A stretch of DNA of 64,000 bases from Streptomyces sp. H27-H1. GTDB lineage: Bacteria > Actinomycetota > Actinomycetes > Streptomycetales > Streptomycetaceae. A program made the translations under genes and the position numbers. The notes below the pieces were generated by a model. It was not told where the DNA came from. It searched no databases and worked only from the letters and a program-made list of their open reading frames with translations. Positions 9,408 to 18,141 of this stretch are shown one piece after another. The stretch is from contig NZ_JAPNLJ010000009.1 of NCBI RefSeq assembly GCF_026627445.1, positions 186,001-250,000 of the forward strand, given 5' to 3'. Within the stretch, counting starts at the first letter, position 1; each line of letters begins with the position of its first letter.

Positions 9408-9560
9408 CGCTTCCCGGTGTTCCGCGAGAGATCATGTGGCCGAAGGCCGCTGGAGCCTCCGGAGTGTGGTGCGTCCACTAGGACGGCATCGAGGGGGAGC
9501 GGGTTCACTCTTTCCTCGAGAAAAAACCTAGTCCTGCCATAGAAAGTCGACTGACTGCTC
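9408..9560. promoter_or_regulatory. Divergent promoter region between MprF-like and esterase genes
   Basis: A 153-bp spacer between two genes that start away from each other, so promoters for both must lie here. It is less GC-rich near 9520-9545 (AAAAAACCTAG, CCATAGAAAGTCG) than the surrounding genes. No recognised operator could be assigned by eye. Confidence 0.5.
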
Positions 9561-10670
9561 ATGGGTCTCACCAGTAATACGGTTCTGGCGCTGGCCATCC
9601 TTGCCGGTGTGCTGCTGTTCGCGGCCACGGTGTGGTTCTGGCCGAAGCTGGCGGGCCGCTCCTGGCGCTCGGTCCTCGGCCGGATCGGCCTCCTCCTGGC
9701 GGCGCAGGTGGCGTTGTTCGCGGCGGTGGGTCTCGCGGCGAACAAGTCGTTCCTCTTCTACGGGTCCTGGGCCGATCTCTTCGGCCAGGAGACGTCGATC
9801 GGGAAGGTCGTCGACCACAGCATGAGCAGCGACGACATCAAGGTGGTCGACAAGCAGCACCTCGACGTGCCCGGCGGCGCCAAGCCACAGGTCGGCGGGC
9901 AGATCCTGAAGGTCGCCATAACCGGCCAGAAGTCGAAGATAACGTCGCTCGGCTACGTGTGGCTGCCGCCGGAGTACTTCCAGCCGCAGTACAAGGAGAC
10001 GAACTTCCCGGCCTCCGTCGTCCTGACGGGCTACCCGGGCATCGCCGAGAACCTGATCAAAGGGCTGGACTACCCGATGACGGCCTTCAAGCAGGCCAAG
10101 ACGGGCAAGATGAAGCCGATGATCCTGGTGATGCTCCGTCCGACGGTGTCGGGCAACCGGGACACCGAGTGCGTGGACATACCCGATGGCCCGCAGAGCG
10201 AGACGTTCTTCGGAGTGGACCTCCCGCAGGCCGTCCAGAGCACCTTCCGGGTCGGCAAGAAGCCGGAGAACATGGGCTTCATCGGCAACTCCACGGGCGG
10301 TTACTGCGCCCTGAAGATCGCCGCGCACTACCCGCAGAGCTTCGGCGCCGCCGCGGGCCTGTCCGCGTACTACGAGGCCGCGGACGACCCGACGACCGGT
10401 GACCTCTTCCACGGGGACGCGAAGCTGAAGGCGCGCGCGAACGTGCTGCAGTCGATGAAGACCAAGCAGCCGGCCGGTACGTCCTTCCTGGTCACCAGCA
10501 GCGAGAAGGGCGAGCCGAACCTCGCCGGCACGAAGAAGTTCATCAAGCTGGTCAAGGGCCCGGACCGGGTCTCCTCGATCATCCTCGACAGCGGCGGCCA
10601 CAACTTCAACACCTGGCGCCGCGAGATCCCGCCGATGCTGGTGTGGATGAGCGGCCGCATCCAGGCGTGA
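9561..10670 (+). CDS. Membrane-anchored alpha/beta-hydrolase (esterase D-like)
   Basis: 369-aa protein with two N-terminal transmembrane helices (about residues 6-26 and 40-60) followed by an extracytoplasmic alpha/beta-hydrolase domain of the esterase D / mycolyltransferase-like type. The nucleophile elbow is GNSTGG (Ser in GFIGNSTGGYCALKIA), and the catalytic His is probably in ILDSGGHNFNTWRREIPPM. The conserved PASVVLTGYPG strand and MILVMLRPTVSG are family-like. The substrate is not evident. The divergent MprF-like neighbour raises the possibility of an aminoacyl-lipid hydrolase, as seen for such pairs in other bacteria; this is inference. Confidence 0.85.
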   Translation: MGLTSNTVLALAILAGVLLFAATVWFWPKLAGRSWRSVLGRIGLLLAAQVALFAAVGLAANKSFLFYGSWADLFGQETSIGKVVDHSMSSDDIKVVDKQHLDVPGGAKPQVGGQILKVAITGQKSKITSLGYVWLPPEYFQPQYKETNFPASVVLTGYPGIAENLIKGLDYPMTAFKQAKTGKMKPMILVMLRPTVSGNRDTECVDIPDGPQSETFFGVDLPQAVQSTFRVGKKPENMGFIGNSTGGYCALKIAAHYPQSFGAAAGLSAYYEAADDPTTGDLFHGDAKLKARANVLQSMKTKQPAGTSFLVTSSEKGEPNLAGTKKFIKLVKGPDRVSSIILDSGGHNFNTWRREIPPMLVWMSGRIQA

Positions 10671-10694
10671 GGCGGCGGGCGTACGGCAGGGCGC

Positions 10695-11657
10695 TCAGGC
10701 CTCCTGCAGCTGGGCCCGGCGCAGGGCCCGGTGCACGCCCTCGGGGGTGAGTACGCCGATCAGCTCGCCGGAGTCCGGATCCGTGACCCCGATCCGGCCC
10801 GAGTCCTCCTGCAGCAGCAGCGCGAGCGCCTCGCGCAGACTGGCCCCCAGCGCCACTTCGGCGGTGGGGGCCTTTCCGTCGGCGGCGGCGAGATCGGCCT
10901 GTGCCACCGCCGTGACCGCGAGCCGCTTCAGCCCCCGGTCGGCGCCGACGAAACCGGCCACGTAGTCGGTGGCCGGGGCGCCCAGCACCTGCGCCGGGCG
11001 GGCGAACTGCTCGATGGTGCCCTCTCCGTAGACCGCGATGCGGTCGCCGAGCCGGACCGCCTCCTCCAGGTCGTGCGTGACCAGCAGGATCGTTTTGCGT
11101 ACGGTCTTCTGGAGCGTCAGGAACTCGTTCTGCAGCCGCTCGCGCACCACCGGGTCCACCGCGCCGAACGGCTCGTCCATCAGCAGCACCGGTGGATCCG
11201 CGGCGAGCGCCCGGGCCACGCCGACGCGCTGGCGCTGCCCGCCGGACAACTGCTCCGGGTAGCGGCCCCCGTAGACGGCCGGGTCCAGCCCGACCAGTTC
11301 GAGGAGTTCCGCGGCCCGGGCGCGGGCCCTGGCCTTCGGGGTGCCGATGAGCTGGGGCACCGTGGCCGTGTTCTCCAGCACCGTCTTGTGCGGGAACAGC
11401 CCGACCTGCTGGATGACGTAGCCGATGCGCCGGCGCAGTTCGACCGGGTCGGCCGCGGCGATGTCCTCGCCGTTCAGCAGGATCCGGCCGGAGGTCGGCT
11501 CGATGAGGCGGTTGACCATCTTCATGGTGGTCGTCTTGCCGCAGCCGGACGGGCCCACCAAGGTGACCAGTTCGCCCTCGGCGACCTCGAAGGACAGGTC
11601 CGCGACGGCCGTGGTCCCGTCGGGGTAGCGCTTGGTCACTTGCTCGAATCGGATCAC
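10695..11657 (-). CDS. Glycine betaine/osmoprotectant ABC transporter, ATP-binding subunit
   Basis: 320-aa ATPase of the OpuCA/ProV type. Walker A is GPSGCGKTTTMKMVNRLIEP, the signature is LSGGQRQRVGVARALA, Walker B is VLLMDEPFGAVD, followed by a switch His in THDLEEA. The C-terminal region (about 235-320) is a short, degenerate CBS-like pair ending in IGVLTPEGVHRAL; in this family CBS modules sense ionic strength. The start is GTG 11657 (VIRFEQVTKRYPDGT), with AGGGA 9 nt upstream; a longer frame upstream is not conserved. The gene is divergent from its permeases, unlike the usual co-directional opuC order. Confidence 0.92.
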   Translation of the reverse strand: MIRFEQVTKRYPDGTTAVADLSFEVAEGELVTLVGPSGCGKTTTMKMVNRLIEPTSGRILLNGEDIAAADPVELRRRIGYVIQQVGLFPHKTVLENTATVPQLIGTPKARARARAAELLELVGLDPAVYGGRYPEQLSGGQRQRVGVARALAADPPVLLMDEPFGAVDPVVRERLQNEFLTLQKTVRKTILLVTHDLEEAVRLGDRIAVYGEGTIEQFARPAQVLGAPATDYVAGFVGADRGLKRLAVTAVAQADLAAADGKAPTAEVALGASLREALALLLQEDSGRIGVTDPDSGELIGVLTPEGVHRALRRAQLQEA

Positions 11658-11789
11658 CCCGCCATCTTTCCCTACCCGCGGGGTCCGTTTGTGAAGGGCG
11701 TGTTGCCCGCGTGCGAAGGATTCCGGCCATTGTCGGTGCCGGGGGTTATGGTCGCTCCTACGTACGGTCGGCGGCGGGGATGAGGAGCG
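11658..11789. promoter_or_regulatory. Divergent promoter region of the osmoprotectant transporter
   Basis: A 132-bp spacer between the ATPase gene (minus) and the first permease gene (plus). Both arms of one transporter start here, so a shared regulatory site is likely. I could not identify a specific operator. Confidence 0.45.
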
Positions 11790-12521
11790 ATGGCAGGGCA
11801 GGACTGCCTGGTGGCGAACGACTGGATCTGCTGGGAGTACGTCTCGTCCCGCTCCCAGGAGCTCACCGACGCCACCCTCGAACACGTGTGGATCACGGGT
11901 GTGTCGGTACTGATCGGCATCGCCGTGTCCGTCCCGCTCGCGCTGCTGGCCCGCCGCGGCCGCCGCTGGGCGGCCCCCGTACTGGGCATCACCACCTTGA
12001 TCTACACGGTCCCCTCGCTCGCCATGTTCTCCCTGCTGCTGCCGGTCTTCGGGCTCTCGGCATCGCTGGTCGTGACCGGTCTGGTGCTGTATTCGCTGAC
12101 CATCCTCGTCCGCAACGTGCTGGCCGGTCTCGAAGCCGTGCCCGAGGACGTACGGGAGGCCGCGCGCGGGATGGGGTACGGCCCGAGCCGGCTGCTGTGG
12201 CAGGTCGAACTGCCGCTGGCGCTGCCCGCCCTGCTGGCCGGCGTACGGATCGCGACCGTCTCGACGGTCGCGCTGACGACCGTGGGCTCCATCGTGGGCA
12301 AGGGCGGCCTCGGCAATCTCATCGCACCCGCCGTGAACAGTTCGTTCAAGGCGCAGGTGCTCACCGCCTCGGTGCTGTGCGTGCTCCTCGCACTGGTCGC
12401 GGACCTGGCTCTGCTCGGCCTCCAGCGGCTGCTGACGCCCTGGACCCGGGCCACCCGAACCAAACGTGCCCGCCGCACCAACGGTGCCGCGCGCACCGCC
12501 GACGTCAGCGGGGGAATCTGA
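11790..12521 (+). CDS. Osmoprotectant ABC transporter permease 1
   Basis: 243-aa membrane protein with five or six helices and the BPD_transp_1 EAA loop EDVREAARGMGYGPSRLLWQVELPLALPALLAG, which docks on the ATPase. The KGGLGNLI motif is typical of OpuCB/OpuCD permeases. The C-terminal tail is Arg/Thr-rich. The stop TGA shares its A with the ATG of permease 2 (TGATG), so the two are translationally coupled and likely form a heterodimeric channel. Confidence 0.92.
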   Translation: MAGQDCLVANDWICWEYVSSRSQELTDATLEHVWITGVSVLIGIAVSVPLALLARRGRRWAAPVLGITTLIYTVPSLAMFSLLLPVFGLSASLVVTGLVLYSLTILVRNVLAGLEAVPEDVREAARGMGYGPSRLLWQVELPLALPALLAGVRIATVSTVALTTVGSIVGKGGLGNLIAPAVNSSFKAQVLTASVLCVLLALVADLALLGLQRLLTPWTRATRTKRARRTNGAARTADVSGGI

Positions 12522-13186
12522 TGGGAGTGCTGGGACAGGCCTGGGACTGGCTGGCCGACGGGGCCAACTGGTCCGGGGAGAGCGGCGTCTGGCACCGGCT
12601 CGGCGAGCACGTGTACGTCAGCGGGATCGCCCTGGCGCTGGCCTGCGCGGTGGCCCTCCCGGTCGGCTTGTGGCTGGGGCACCTCGGCAGGGGCGGCGGC
12701 CTCGCCGTCAACGTCTCCACCATCGGGCGGGCCGTACCGGTCTTCGCGGTGCTGGCGCTGTTCATGGTCTCCCCGCTGCGCAACGCCGGGTACCTGCCCA
12801 CCATCGCCGCGCTCGTGCTCTTCGCGATCCCGCCGCTGCTGACCAACGCCTACGTCGGCATGCGCGAGGTCGACCGCTCGGTGGTGGAGGCGGCCCGGGG
12901 CATGGGCATGTCGGGCCGCCAGCTCTTCTGGCGGGTGGAACTGCCCCTCGCGCGCGGCCTGGTGATGACGGGGCTGCGCTCGGGAGCCGTCCAGGTCATC
13001 GCCACCGCCACCATCGCGGCCATGGTCGGCCAGGGCGGCCTCGGCCGGATCATCACCGCCGGCTTCAACACGTACAACACCCCGCAGGTCGTCGCGGGCG
13101 CCCTGCTGGTCGCGGCGCTGGCCCTGCTCGTGGAGGGCGCGCTGGTGGCGGCCGACCGGCTGCTGCCGGGGGCCGCCGTCCGCTGA
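12521..13186 (+). CDS. Osmoprotectant ABC transporter permease 2
   Basis: 221-aa permease with the second EAA loop, DRSVVEAARGMGMSGRQLFWRVELPLARGLVMTG, and GQGGLGRIITAGFNTYNTPQ, typical of betaine/choline-type importers. Five hydrophobic helices are visible. ATG 12521 overlaps the preceding stop by one base. The substrate-binding lipoprotein gene follows after 97 bp. Confidence 0.92.
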   Translation: MGVLGQAWDWLADGANWSGESGVWHRLGEHVYVSGIALALACAVALPVGLWLGHLGRGGGLAVNVSTIGRAVPVFAVLALFMVSPLRNAGYLPTIAALVLFAIPPLLTNAYVGMREVDRSVVEAARGMGMSGRQLFWRVELPLARGLVMTGLRSGAVQVIATATIAAMVGQGGLGRIITAGFNTYNTPQVVAGALLVAALALLVEGALVAADRLLPGAAVR

Positions 13187-13283
13187 GCCCGAGGCCCCAT
13201 GCGGTGCCCCCTCCGCCCTTGAAGACTCTTTGAACACCGCTTTGACCACACCGCTCGTACACCGCCCTCCAAGGAGATTTGAG

Positions 13284-14276
13284 ATGAGCAAGTCCACGCG
13301 TGTCCTCGGCGCGGCCCTGGGGGCCGTCGCCCTGACCGCATCGCTCGCCGCGTGCGGTGGCGACAGCCTGGAGAAGACCAACGAGGGGGACTCCTCCGCC
13401 GCCGCCTCCGCGCCGTCCGAGGGCGGCAAGGGGGGCAAGCTGGTGATCGGCGCCGCCGGCTTCGCGGAGTCCAACGTGCTGGCCGAGCTGTACGCGCAGA
13501 TCCTGAAGGACGCCGGCTACAGCACCTCGATCACCACGGTCAACAACCGCGAGCTGTACGAGCCCTCGCTGGAGAAGGGCGAGATCGATGTCGTCCCGGA
13601 GTACGCGGCGACCCTCGCGGAGTTCCTCAACGCCAAGGTGAACGGCTCCAAGGCGCCGACGGAGAAGCCGGTCGCGTCGAGCGATGTCACGGCGACGGTG
13701 GCGGCCCTGGAGAAGCTGGCGGCCCCGCTGGGGCTGAAGGCGCTGCCCGCGGGCTCGGCGGTCGACCAGAACGCCTTCGCGGTGAGCAAGGAATTCGCCA
13801 CGAAGAACAATCTCAAGACCCTTTCCGATCTGGGCAAGTCCGGTCTGAAGGTGAAGATCGCGGCGGGTGACGAATGCTCGGTGCGGCCCTTCTGCGCACC
13901 CGGATTGCAGAAGACGTACGGGATCGACGTTTCCGGTATCGACCCGAAGGGCGTCGGCACCGCGCAGGCCAAGCAGGCGGTGAAGGACGGCACGGACCAA
14001 CTGGTCCTCACCACCACCACGGACGCCACCCTCGAGGCCTTCGGCCTGGTCCTGCTGGAGGACGACAAGAAGCTCCAGAACGCCGACAACGTGCTCCCGG
14101 TCATCAACGCCAAGGACGCCGGGGCCCCCGAGATCACGGCCGCCCTCGACAAGATCACCAAGGCGCTCACCACGGCCGACCTGGTCGAGCTGAACCGCAA
14201 GATCGACGCCGAGCGCGCCAAGCCGGCGGATGTCGCGAAGGCCTACCTCGAGTCCAAGGGACTGCTGAAGAAGTAG
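13284..14276 (+). CDS. Osmoprotectant ABC transporter substrate-binding lipoprotein
   Basis: 330-aa OpuAC-family solute-binding protein. The N-terminal signal MSKSTRVLGAALGAVALTAS ends in the lipobox LAAC, so the mature protein is a lipoprotein tethered to the membrane. Family blocks are KLVIGAAGFAESNVLAELYAQILKDAGY, GEIDVVPEYAATLAEFLN (quaternary-amine site region) and LVELNRKIDAERAKPADVAKAYLESKGLL. Start ATG 13284 has AAGGAG at 13271-13276. The ligand is probably glycine betaine, choline or a related compound; the exact one cannot be told from sequence. Confidence 0.93.
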   Translation: MSKSTRVLGAALGAVALTASLAACGGDSLEKTNEGDSSAAASAPSEGGKGGKLVIGAAGFAESNVLAELYAQILKDAGYSTSITTVNNRELYEPSLEKGEIDVVPEYAATLAEFLNAKVNGSKAPTEKPVASSDVTATVAALEKLAAPLGLKALPAGSAVDQNAFAVSKEFATKNNLKTLSDLGKSGLKVKIAAGDECSVRPFCAPGLQKTYGIDVSGIDPKGVGTAQAKQAVKDGTDQLVLTTTTDATLEAFGLVLLEDDKKLQNADNVLPVINAKDAGAPEITAALDKITKALTTADLVELNRKIDAERAKPADVAKAYLESKGLLKK

Positions 14277-14373
14277 GAGTTGCGCCTTTCGTGCGGCACG
14301 TGGGGTAACTGCTCGGAAACAGATTCCCGGGCGGCTACCCCGCACCCTGTCCACGCACTGTAAATTTCAGGCC

Positions 14374-15459
14374 ATGCCCCGTGGACGCCACCGCAATCCC
14401 GAACCCCTTCACCGGCTGCTCACGCCGACGGCCGTCGCCGGTGTGTCCGTCGCCGGCGCCGGCGCCGCCTGGCTGCTCGCGGAACCGATGGCGCTGCGCC
14501 TGCTCGTGGCCGTCACCGCGGCCGCCGGGCTCGTCGGCGCCGTCGTCATGCGTTCGTGGGACCTGTCGGCCGGACGCCGGGTCACCGAGCTCGGACGCGA
14601 GCGGGTCAAGGACGAGTGGAGGACGGACGAGCGGATAGCCGAGCTCGAATCCGACCTCGAAGAGGCCCGGGTGCTGCGCGGCAAGCTCGATGCCAAACTG
14701 CGGTCCAAGCGGGTCGAGCTCGCGGGCCTGCGCGGGGAGCACGCGTCGCTGCTGCGGCGTTACGCGACCGCCGAGACCGAGCGGGCCAGTGCCCTGGAGC
14801 GGCGCCGGCTGCTGGCCATCGAGGCCGCGGCCGCGGCGGCTCCGCCCGCCGTTCCGAAGGAACTTCCCGCGGTCACCGAGGAGCGCACCTCGGCCGGCGC
14901 GGCCACCACGGTGGGCTTCGCCCGCGCGCACGCGGCGCTCGCGGCGCTGGCCCACAAGGCGGCCCCGGCCGCTGCGAAGACTCCGGCGGCCATCGCCCCG
15001 GCGAAGCCCGCCAACCAGGCGAAGCCTTCGGCCCCGGCGAAGCCCGCCGCGCTGGAGGCGCACTCCCGCCCCGCGCTCACCGGGCCGGTTCCGGCGGGCC
15101 CGGTGCCCGCGGGCCCGGCGGCAGCCGTCCCCGCGCGTCGGCTCGCGGCCGCGGTGGCCCCGTACGCCGCGCAGCGCCGGCCGACCTCGCGCGTCGAGGG
15201 CGGCTTCGACTTCTTCGGCACGAAGACCGCGGCGCAGGCCCGCGCGGTCATCGAGTCCGTGCAGAACGAGGACCTGGCCGATGTGGTCGGTGCGGAGGCC
15301 CTCGCGGTCCACAAGGCGGAGTCCGCCCAGGGCGGGGCGGATCCGGAGTTCAAGGCGGCCACCGAAGAGCACCGCGCCGTTGGCCAGGTCATCGACCTCA
15401 CCGCCCACGACGAGACCGAGCCGATCGACGTGGTGCAGCTCCGTACCGCGATCTCTTGA
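14374..15459 (+). CDS. Ala-rich coiled-coil membrane protein of unknown function
   Basis: 361-aa protein. Two hydrophobic stretches (about residues 18-36 and 40-59) are followed by a long charged helical segment (about 62-150, heptad-like, e.g. RIAELESDLEEARVLRGKL), then a Pro/Ala/Lys-rich linker with PAKPA and PVPAGP repeats (about 150-275). The C-terminal part contains GGFDFFGTKTAAQARAVIESVQNEDLADVVG. I know no named domain. The final TGA (15457-15459) lies in the TTGAC that marks the right end of the adjacent TnpB element, so the native C-terminus may have been altered by insertion. Confidence 0.8.
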   Translation: MPRGRHRNPEPLHRLLTPTAVAGVSVAGAGAAWLLAEPMALRLLVAVTAAAGLVGAVVMRSWDLSAGRRVTELGRERVKDEWRTDERIAELESDLEEARVLRGKLDAKLRSKRVELAGLRGEHASLLRRYATAETERASALERRRLLAIEAAAAAAPPAVPKELPAVTEERTSAGAATTVGFARAHAALAALAHKAAPAAAKTPAAIAPAKPANQAKPSAPAKPAALEAHSRPALTGPVPAGPVPAGPAAAVPARRLAAAVAPYAAQRRPTSRVEGGFDFFGTKTAAQARAVIESVQNEDLADVVGAEALAVHKAESAQGGADPEFKAATEEHRAVGQVIDLTAHDETEPIDVVQLRTAIS

Positions 15460-15465
15460 CGATCC

Positions 15466-15486
15466 TCGCCCCTTGAATCGGGGCGA
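15466..15486 (-). other. Right-end hairpin of the TnpB element
   Basis: A 7-bp stem (TCGCCCC / GGGGCGA) with a 7-nt loop just past the tnpB stop. In TnpB elements this region is the 3' part of the guide (omega) RNA and the transposition right end. It may also serve as a terminator for the converging gene that ends at 15459. Confidence 0.6.
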
Positions 15487-15492
15487 TTCCCT

Positions 15493-16677
15493 TCAGCTCG
15501 CCTGAGCGGGCTTCGGGGTTTCACGCGTATGCCTCCGGCTGCTGGCCGGGACTCGCACCCTGGGGGTGCTGCGCGTGCTGTTGATGACCGAGCCGCCCGT
15601 CCGGCGGGCTCGAACCTCGATCTCGACCGAGGCATTGTGATCGGCATCGTCCTCGTGCCTGCACCGAGTGCAGGCGAACAGCCGGCCGCATCCCTTACGG
15701 GATTCGGGATCGACCTGCCCACATGCGGCGCAGGTCTGAGACGTGTGGAACGCAGGTACGGCGATGAGTACTGACCCGTACATCAGGGTCTTGTACTCAA
15801 GCTGCCGCCGCCGCTCGCCAGGCGTGTTGTCGAGGACGGACCGGTTTAGTCCGGCCTTCGCCCTGACGCTCCTTCCCGGCTTCTCTGTGGTGCCTTTGGC
15901 TGACTTGCTCATGTTCTTGACACGCAGGTCCTCGACACCGATCAGGCCGTGGTTTTTGGCGAGGTCGGTGGTGAGTTTGTGCGTGAAGTCCTGGCGGCGG
16001 TTGACCTGCCGGGTGGTGAGCTTCGCGATCTGGCCGATTGTCGCGCGCAGGCGGCGACTGTACTTCCCGCCCTGGTATTTTTTCGCGTAGGCGATCTGGC
16101 GGGCCTTACGCTGCTCCAGTGCTTTGAGCCGCTTCTTCTCAGGGGCGGTCAATATCGGCGGCATGAGGCGTGGCATGGTCTCGGAGGAGACGAACGCGGA
16201 CGCGGCGACGCCGAAGTCGACCCCGCACGCAGGCTTCCCATTCGGCCGGTCCGGCCTGCGGCCGGTGTGGACACCGAAGGAGACATGCCAGCCATTGCCG
16301 TCCCGTGAGACGGTGGCGTTACGGATCGTCCCCCCAATGGCGCGGGAGAGCCGGAATCGCAGCCAGCCCAGCTTCGGCAGGCGTACCTCGGCCCACTTGT
16401 GGTTCAGCTTGCGGACCTTGACCGCCTGGCCGGGAAACGGGACAGACAGGCGATGCCCGCGCTTCTTCCGCGCCGGAAACCGAGCCGGATGTCCGGGGTT
16501 CCAGAAATTGTCGTACGCCAAGTCCAAATGACGCAGGATCTGCTGACCTGCCTGCGCGGGCAGATCACCGATCCAGTGGAGATCCGCACGGGCGGTCGTC
16601 AGGTACCTGTTTTGCTCGGCCGACCTCAGGGTGTAGCGACGCTGCTCCCACAGGTGGCGATCTGACCCGACAGCCGG
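15493..16677 (-). pseudogene. tnpB: TnpB RNA-guided nuclease, N-terminally truncated
   Basis: The frame is open from 16677 with no ATG or GTG start until a TTG at 16527. Homologous sequence (LWEQRRYTLRSAEQNRYL, then DLPAQAGQQILRHLDLAYDNFW) already runs upstream of that TTG, so the first 35-45 residues are missing. All RuvC-type catalytic residues survive: Asp in CGVDFGVAA, Glu in IGVEDLRVKNM, and Asp in DADHNAS. The zinc finger is CAAC ... CTRC with a somewhat long insert. TnpB cuts DNA using a guide RNA from the element's right end. Without its N-terminal wedge region this copy is probably inactive. Confidence 0.82.
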
Positions 16678-16690
16678 TCAGCTCGCTCTC

Positions 16691-18046
16691 CTAGGACGTC
16701 ACGAGCCGGACCAGGGGCCGGGCCGCCATCGGGAGTGGGGTGCGGCTCGGGACGACCTGGGCTGCTGGGAGGGTGGTCTGACTCAACGAGTCGAACCAGC
16801 GGACGGACTCGGGCGCCGAGCGGACCGCCGAGGTGAAGTGGTCGGCGCCCGGGCCCTGGTCGACCACCTTCGCCCGGACCCCGTTGCGGGCCAGGTCGGC
16901 GGCGCAGGCGCGGGTGTTGGCGATGGGCACGTCGGTGTCGGCCGAGCCCGCGTAGAGGCGGACAGGGGCGGCGGGCTTCCAGTCGCAGGTGCCGTCGTTG
17001 GCCTCCAGCGCCGTGCGCAGGCCCCCGCGCGGGTCGAGGATGTTCGCGGTCCACTCCGCGGTGAGCAGCTCCTGCGGCGTCGCGGGGAGGGCGGCCACGA
17101 TGTCCTGCTCCTGGTGGTTCCCGTCGAACAGTCCTTCCACAGCCTGTGCATAGGGCGCGCGGAAGACTTCCGCCGGGTCCTTGTAGAGCGGGTGCAGCCG
17201 GTTCTGCGCGGTGAGGAAGTAGGAGAGGTAGAACACGGCGGTGCGCGGTTCGATCCGGCCGTCGGAAATGCCGGGCAGCTCGGAGCCGGCCAGGTCGTAC
17301 GGGCCGGCGATCGGGGCCAGCGCGCGCAGCCGGAATCCGCTGCGGCCGAGGGAGAGTTCGCGGCCCAGCGCCATCGCGACCTGGGCGCCCTGCGAGAAGC
17401 CGGTGGCGTACACGTCCCGGGTCACGGTGCGGCCCAGCCGGTCGGCCGCGGTACGGGAGGCCTTGAGCATGTCGACGGAGGCGGTGACCGAGGAACGGGT
17501 GTCCATGTACGGGTGGCTGCCGGGCCCGCCGCCCAGGCCCAGGTAGTCGGGGGCGGCGACAGCGCGGCCGGCGGAGGCGTGCAGGTACGGGGTGAGCCGG
17601 GTATGGCTCGAGCCCGAGGACGGGGCGTCGCCCCGGTTGGCGAGCGTGCCGTGGGTGTCGGAGACCACGTCCAGGCGGTGCGGTCCCCCGCGGGGCAGGA
17701 CGAGGAGGCCGGTGGCGGTCGTGGGGCGGCCCTGAGGGTCGACGGTGGCGTAGGAGAGGCGGTACGCGGCGACCCCGTACCGGACCGTCGAGGTGTCGAA
17801 GCCGACCGGGGAGAGCAGGGCGGCGACGTCGGCGCGGCCGATGCTCTCCAGGGGGGTGAGGGAGATCAGGTGCCCTCGGCCGCCACTGTGCGCGGCGTCG
17901 GCGGACAGGGCGGGGGCGGGGGCGGGGGCGGACGGGGCGGCGAGCGCCGCGGGCGCGACGACGGCGCCGAGGACGGCGGCGAGGGCCACGGCCGCGGCGC
18001 CGCGCTGGAGCCACGGACGGGTGCGCTGCTTCTGCTGGATCGTCAT
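16691..18046 (-). CDS. Secreted alpha/beta-hydrolase (secretory lipase-like)
   Basis: 451-aa exported protein. The signal peptide (about residues 1-37: basic MTIQQKQRTRPW, hydrophobic core, then PAALAAP) is followed by a hydrolase domain with nucleophile elbow GFSQGAQVAMALG, an acid in RLYAGSADTDVP, and His in GADHFTSAVRS. The arrangement resembles the LIP secretory lipase family (triacylglycerol or polyester hydrolases). A Pro-rich segment after the signal may be a wall-spanning spacer. It is flanked by the truncated TnpB element at its 3' side. The substrate is unknown. Confidence 0.87.
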   Translation of the reverse strand: MTIQQKQRTRPWLQRGAAAVALAAVLGAVVAPAALAAPSAPAPAPALSADAAHSGGRGHLISLTPLESIGRADVAALLSPVGFDTSTVRYGVAAYRLSYATVDPQGRPTTATGLLVLPRGGPHRLDVVSDTHGTLANRGDAPSSGSSHTRLTPYLHASAGRAVAAPDYLGLGGGPGSHPYMDTRSSVTASVDMLKASRTAADRLGRTVTRDVYATGFSQGAQVAMALGRELSLGRSGFRLRALAPIAGPYDLAGSELPGISDGRIEPRTAVFYLSYFLTAQNRLHPLYKDPAEVFRAPYAQAVEGLFDGNHQEQDIVAALPATPQELLTAEWTANILDPRGGLRTALEANDGTCDWKPAAPVRLYAGSADTDVPIANTRACAADLARNGVRAKVVDQGPGADHFTSAVRSAPESVRWFDSLSQTTLPAAQVVPSRTPLPMAARPLVRLVTS

Positions 18047-18141
18047 ACCCCGAAGCTACGACGCCCCCGCAGCACCCAACATCCGGCCGTCCCAACCCTG
18101 TTGCGGGGGGTTGCCCCCGTAAGGCGCCGGCCGGCGCAGCG

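Larger units (their letters stand above)
15456..16677 (-). mobile_element. Decayed IS200/IS605- or IS607-type TnpB element
   Basis: The element contains an N-terminally truncated tnpB and a classic right end: downstream of the tnpB stop (minus strand) is GAATCGCCCC, a 7-bp hairpin (15466-15486), then GAGGATCGTCAA, the form seen at right ends of IS200/IS605 relatives. No TnpA gene and no left-end hairpin are present. The left side stops abruptly 14 nt from the stop of the neighbouring hydrolase gene. Codon use is visibly less GC3-biased than the neighbours, in line with an acquired element. Confidence 0.75.

Noticed and set aside
10671..10694. A short gene or terminator between the esterase and the ABC ATPase gene
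   Set aside because: Only 24 bp, no clear hairpin and no room for a gene.
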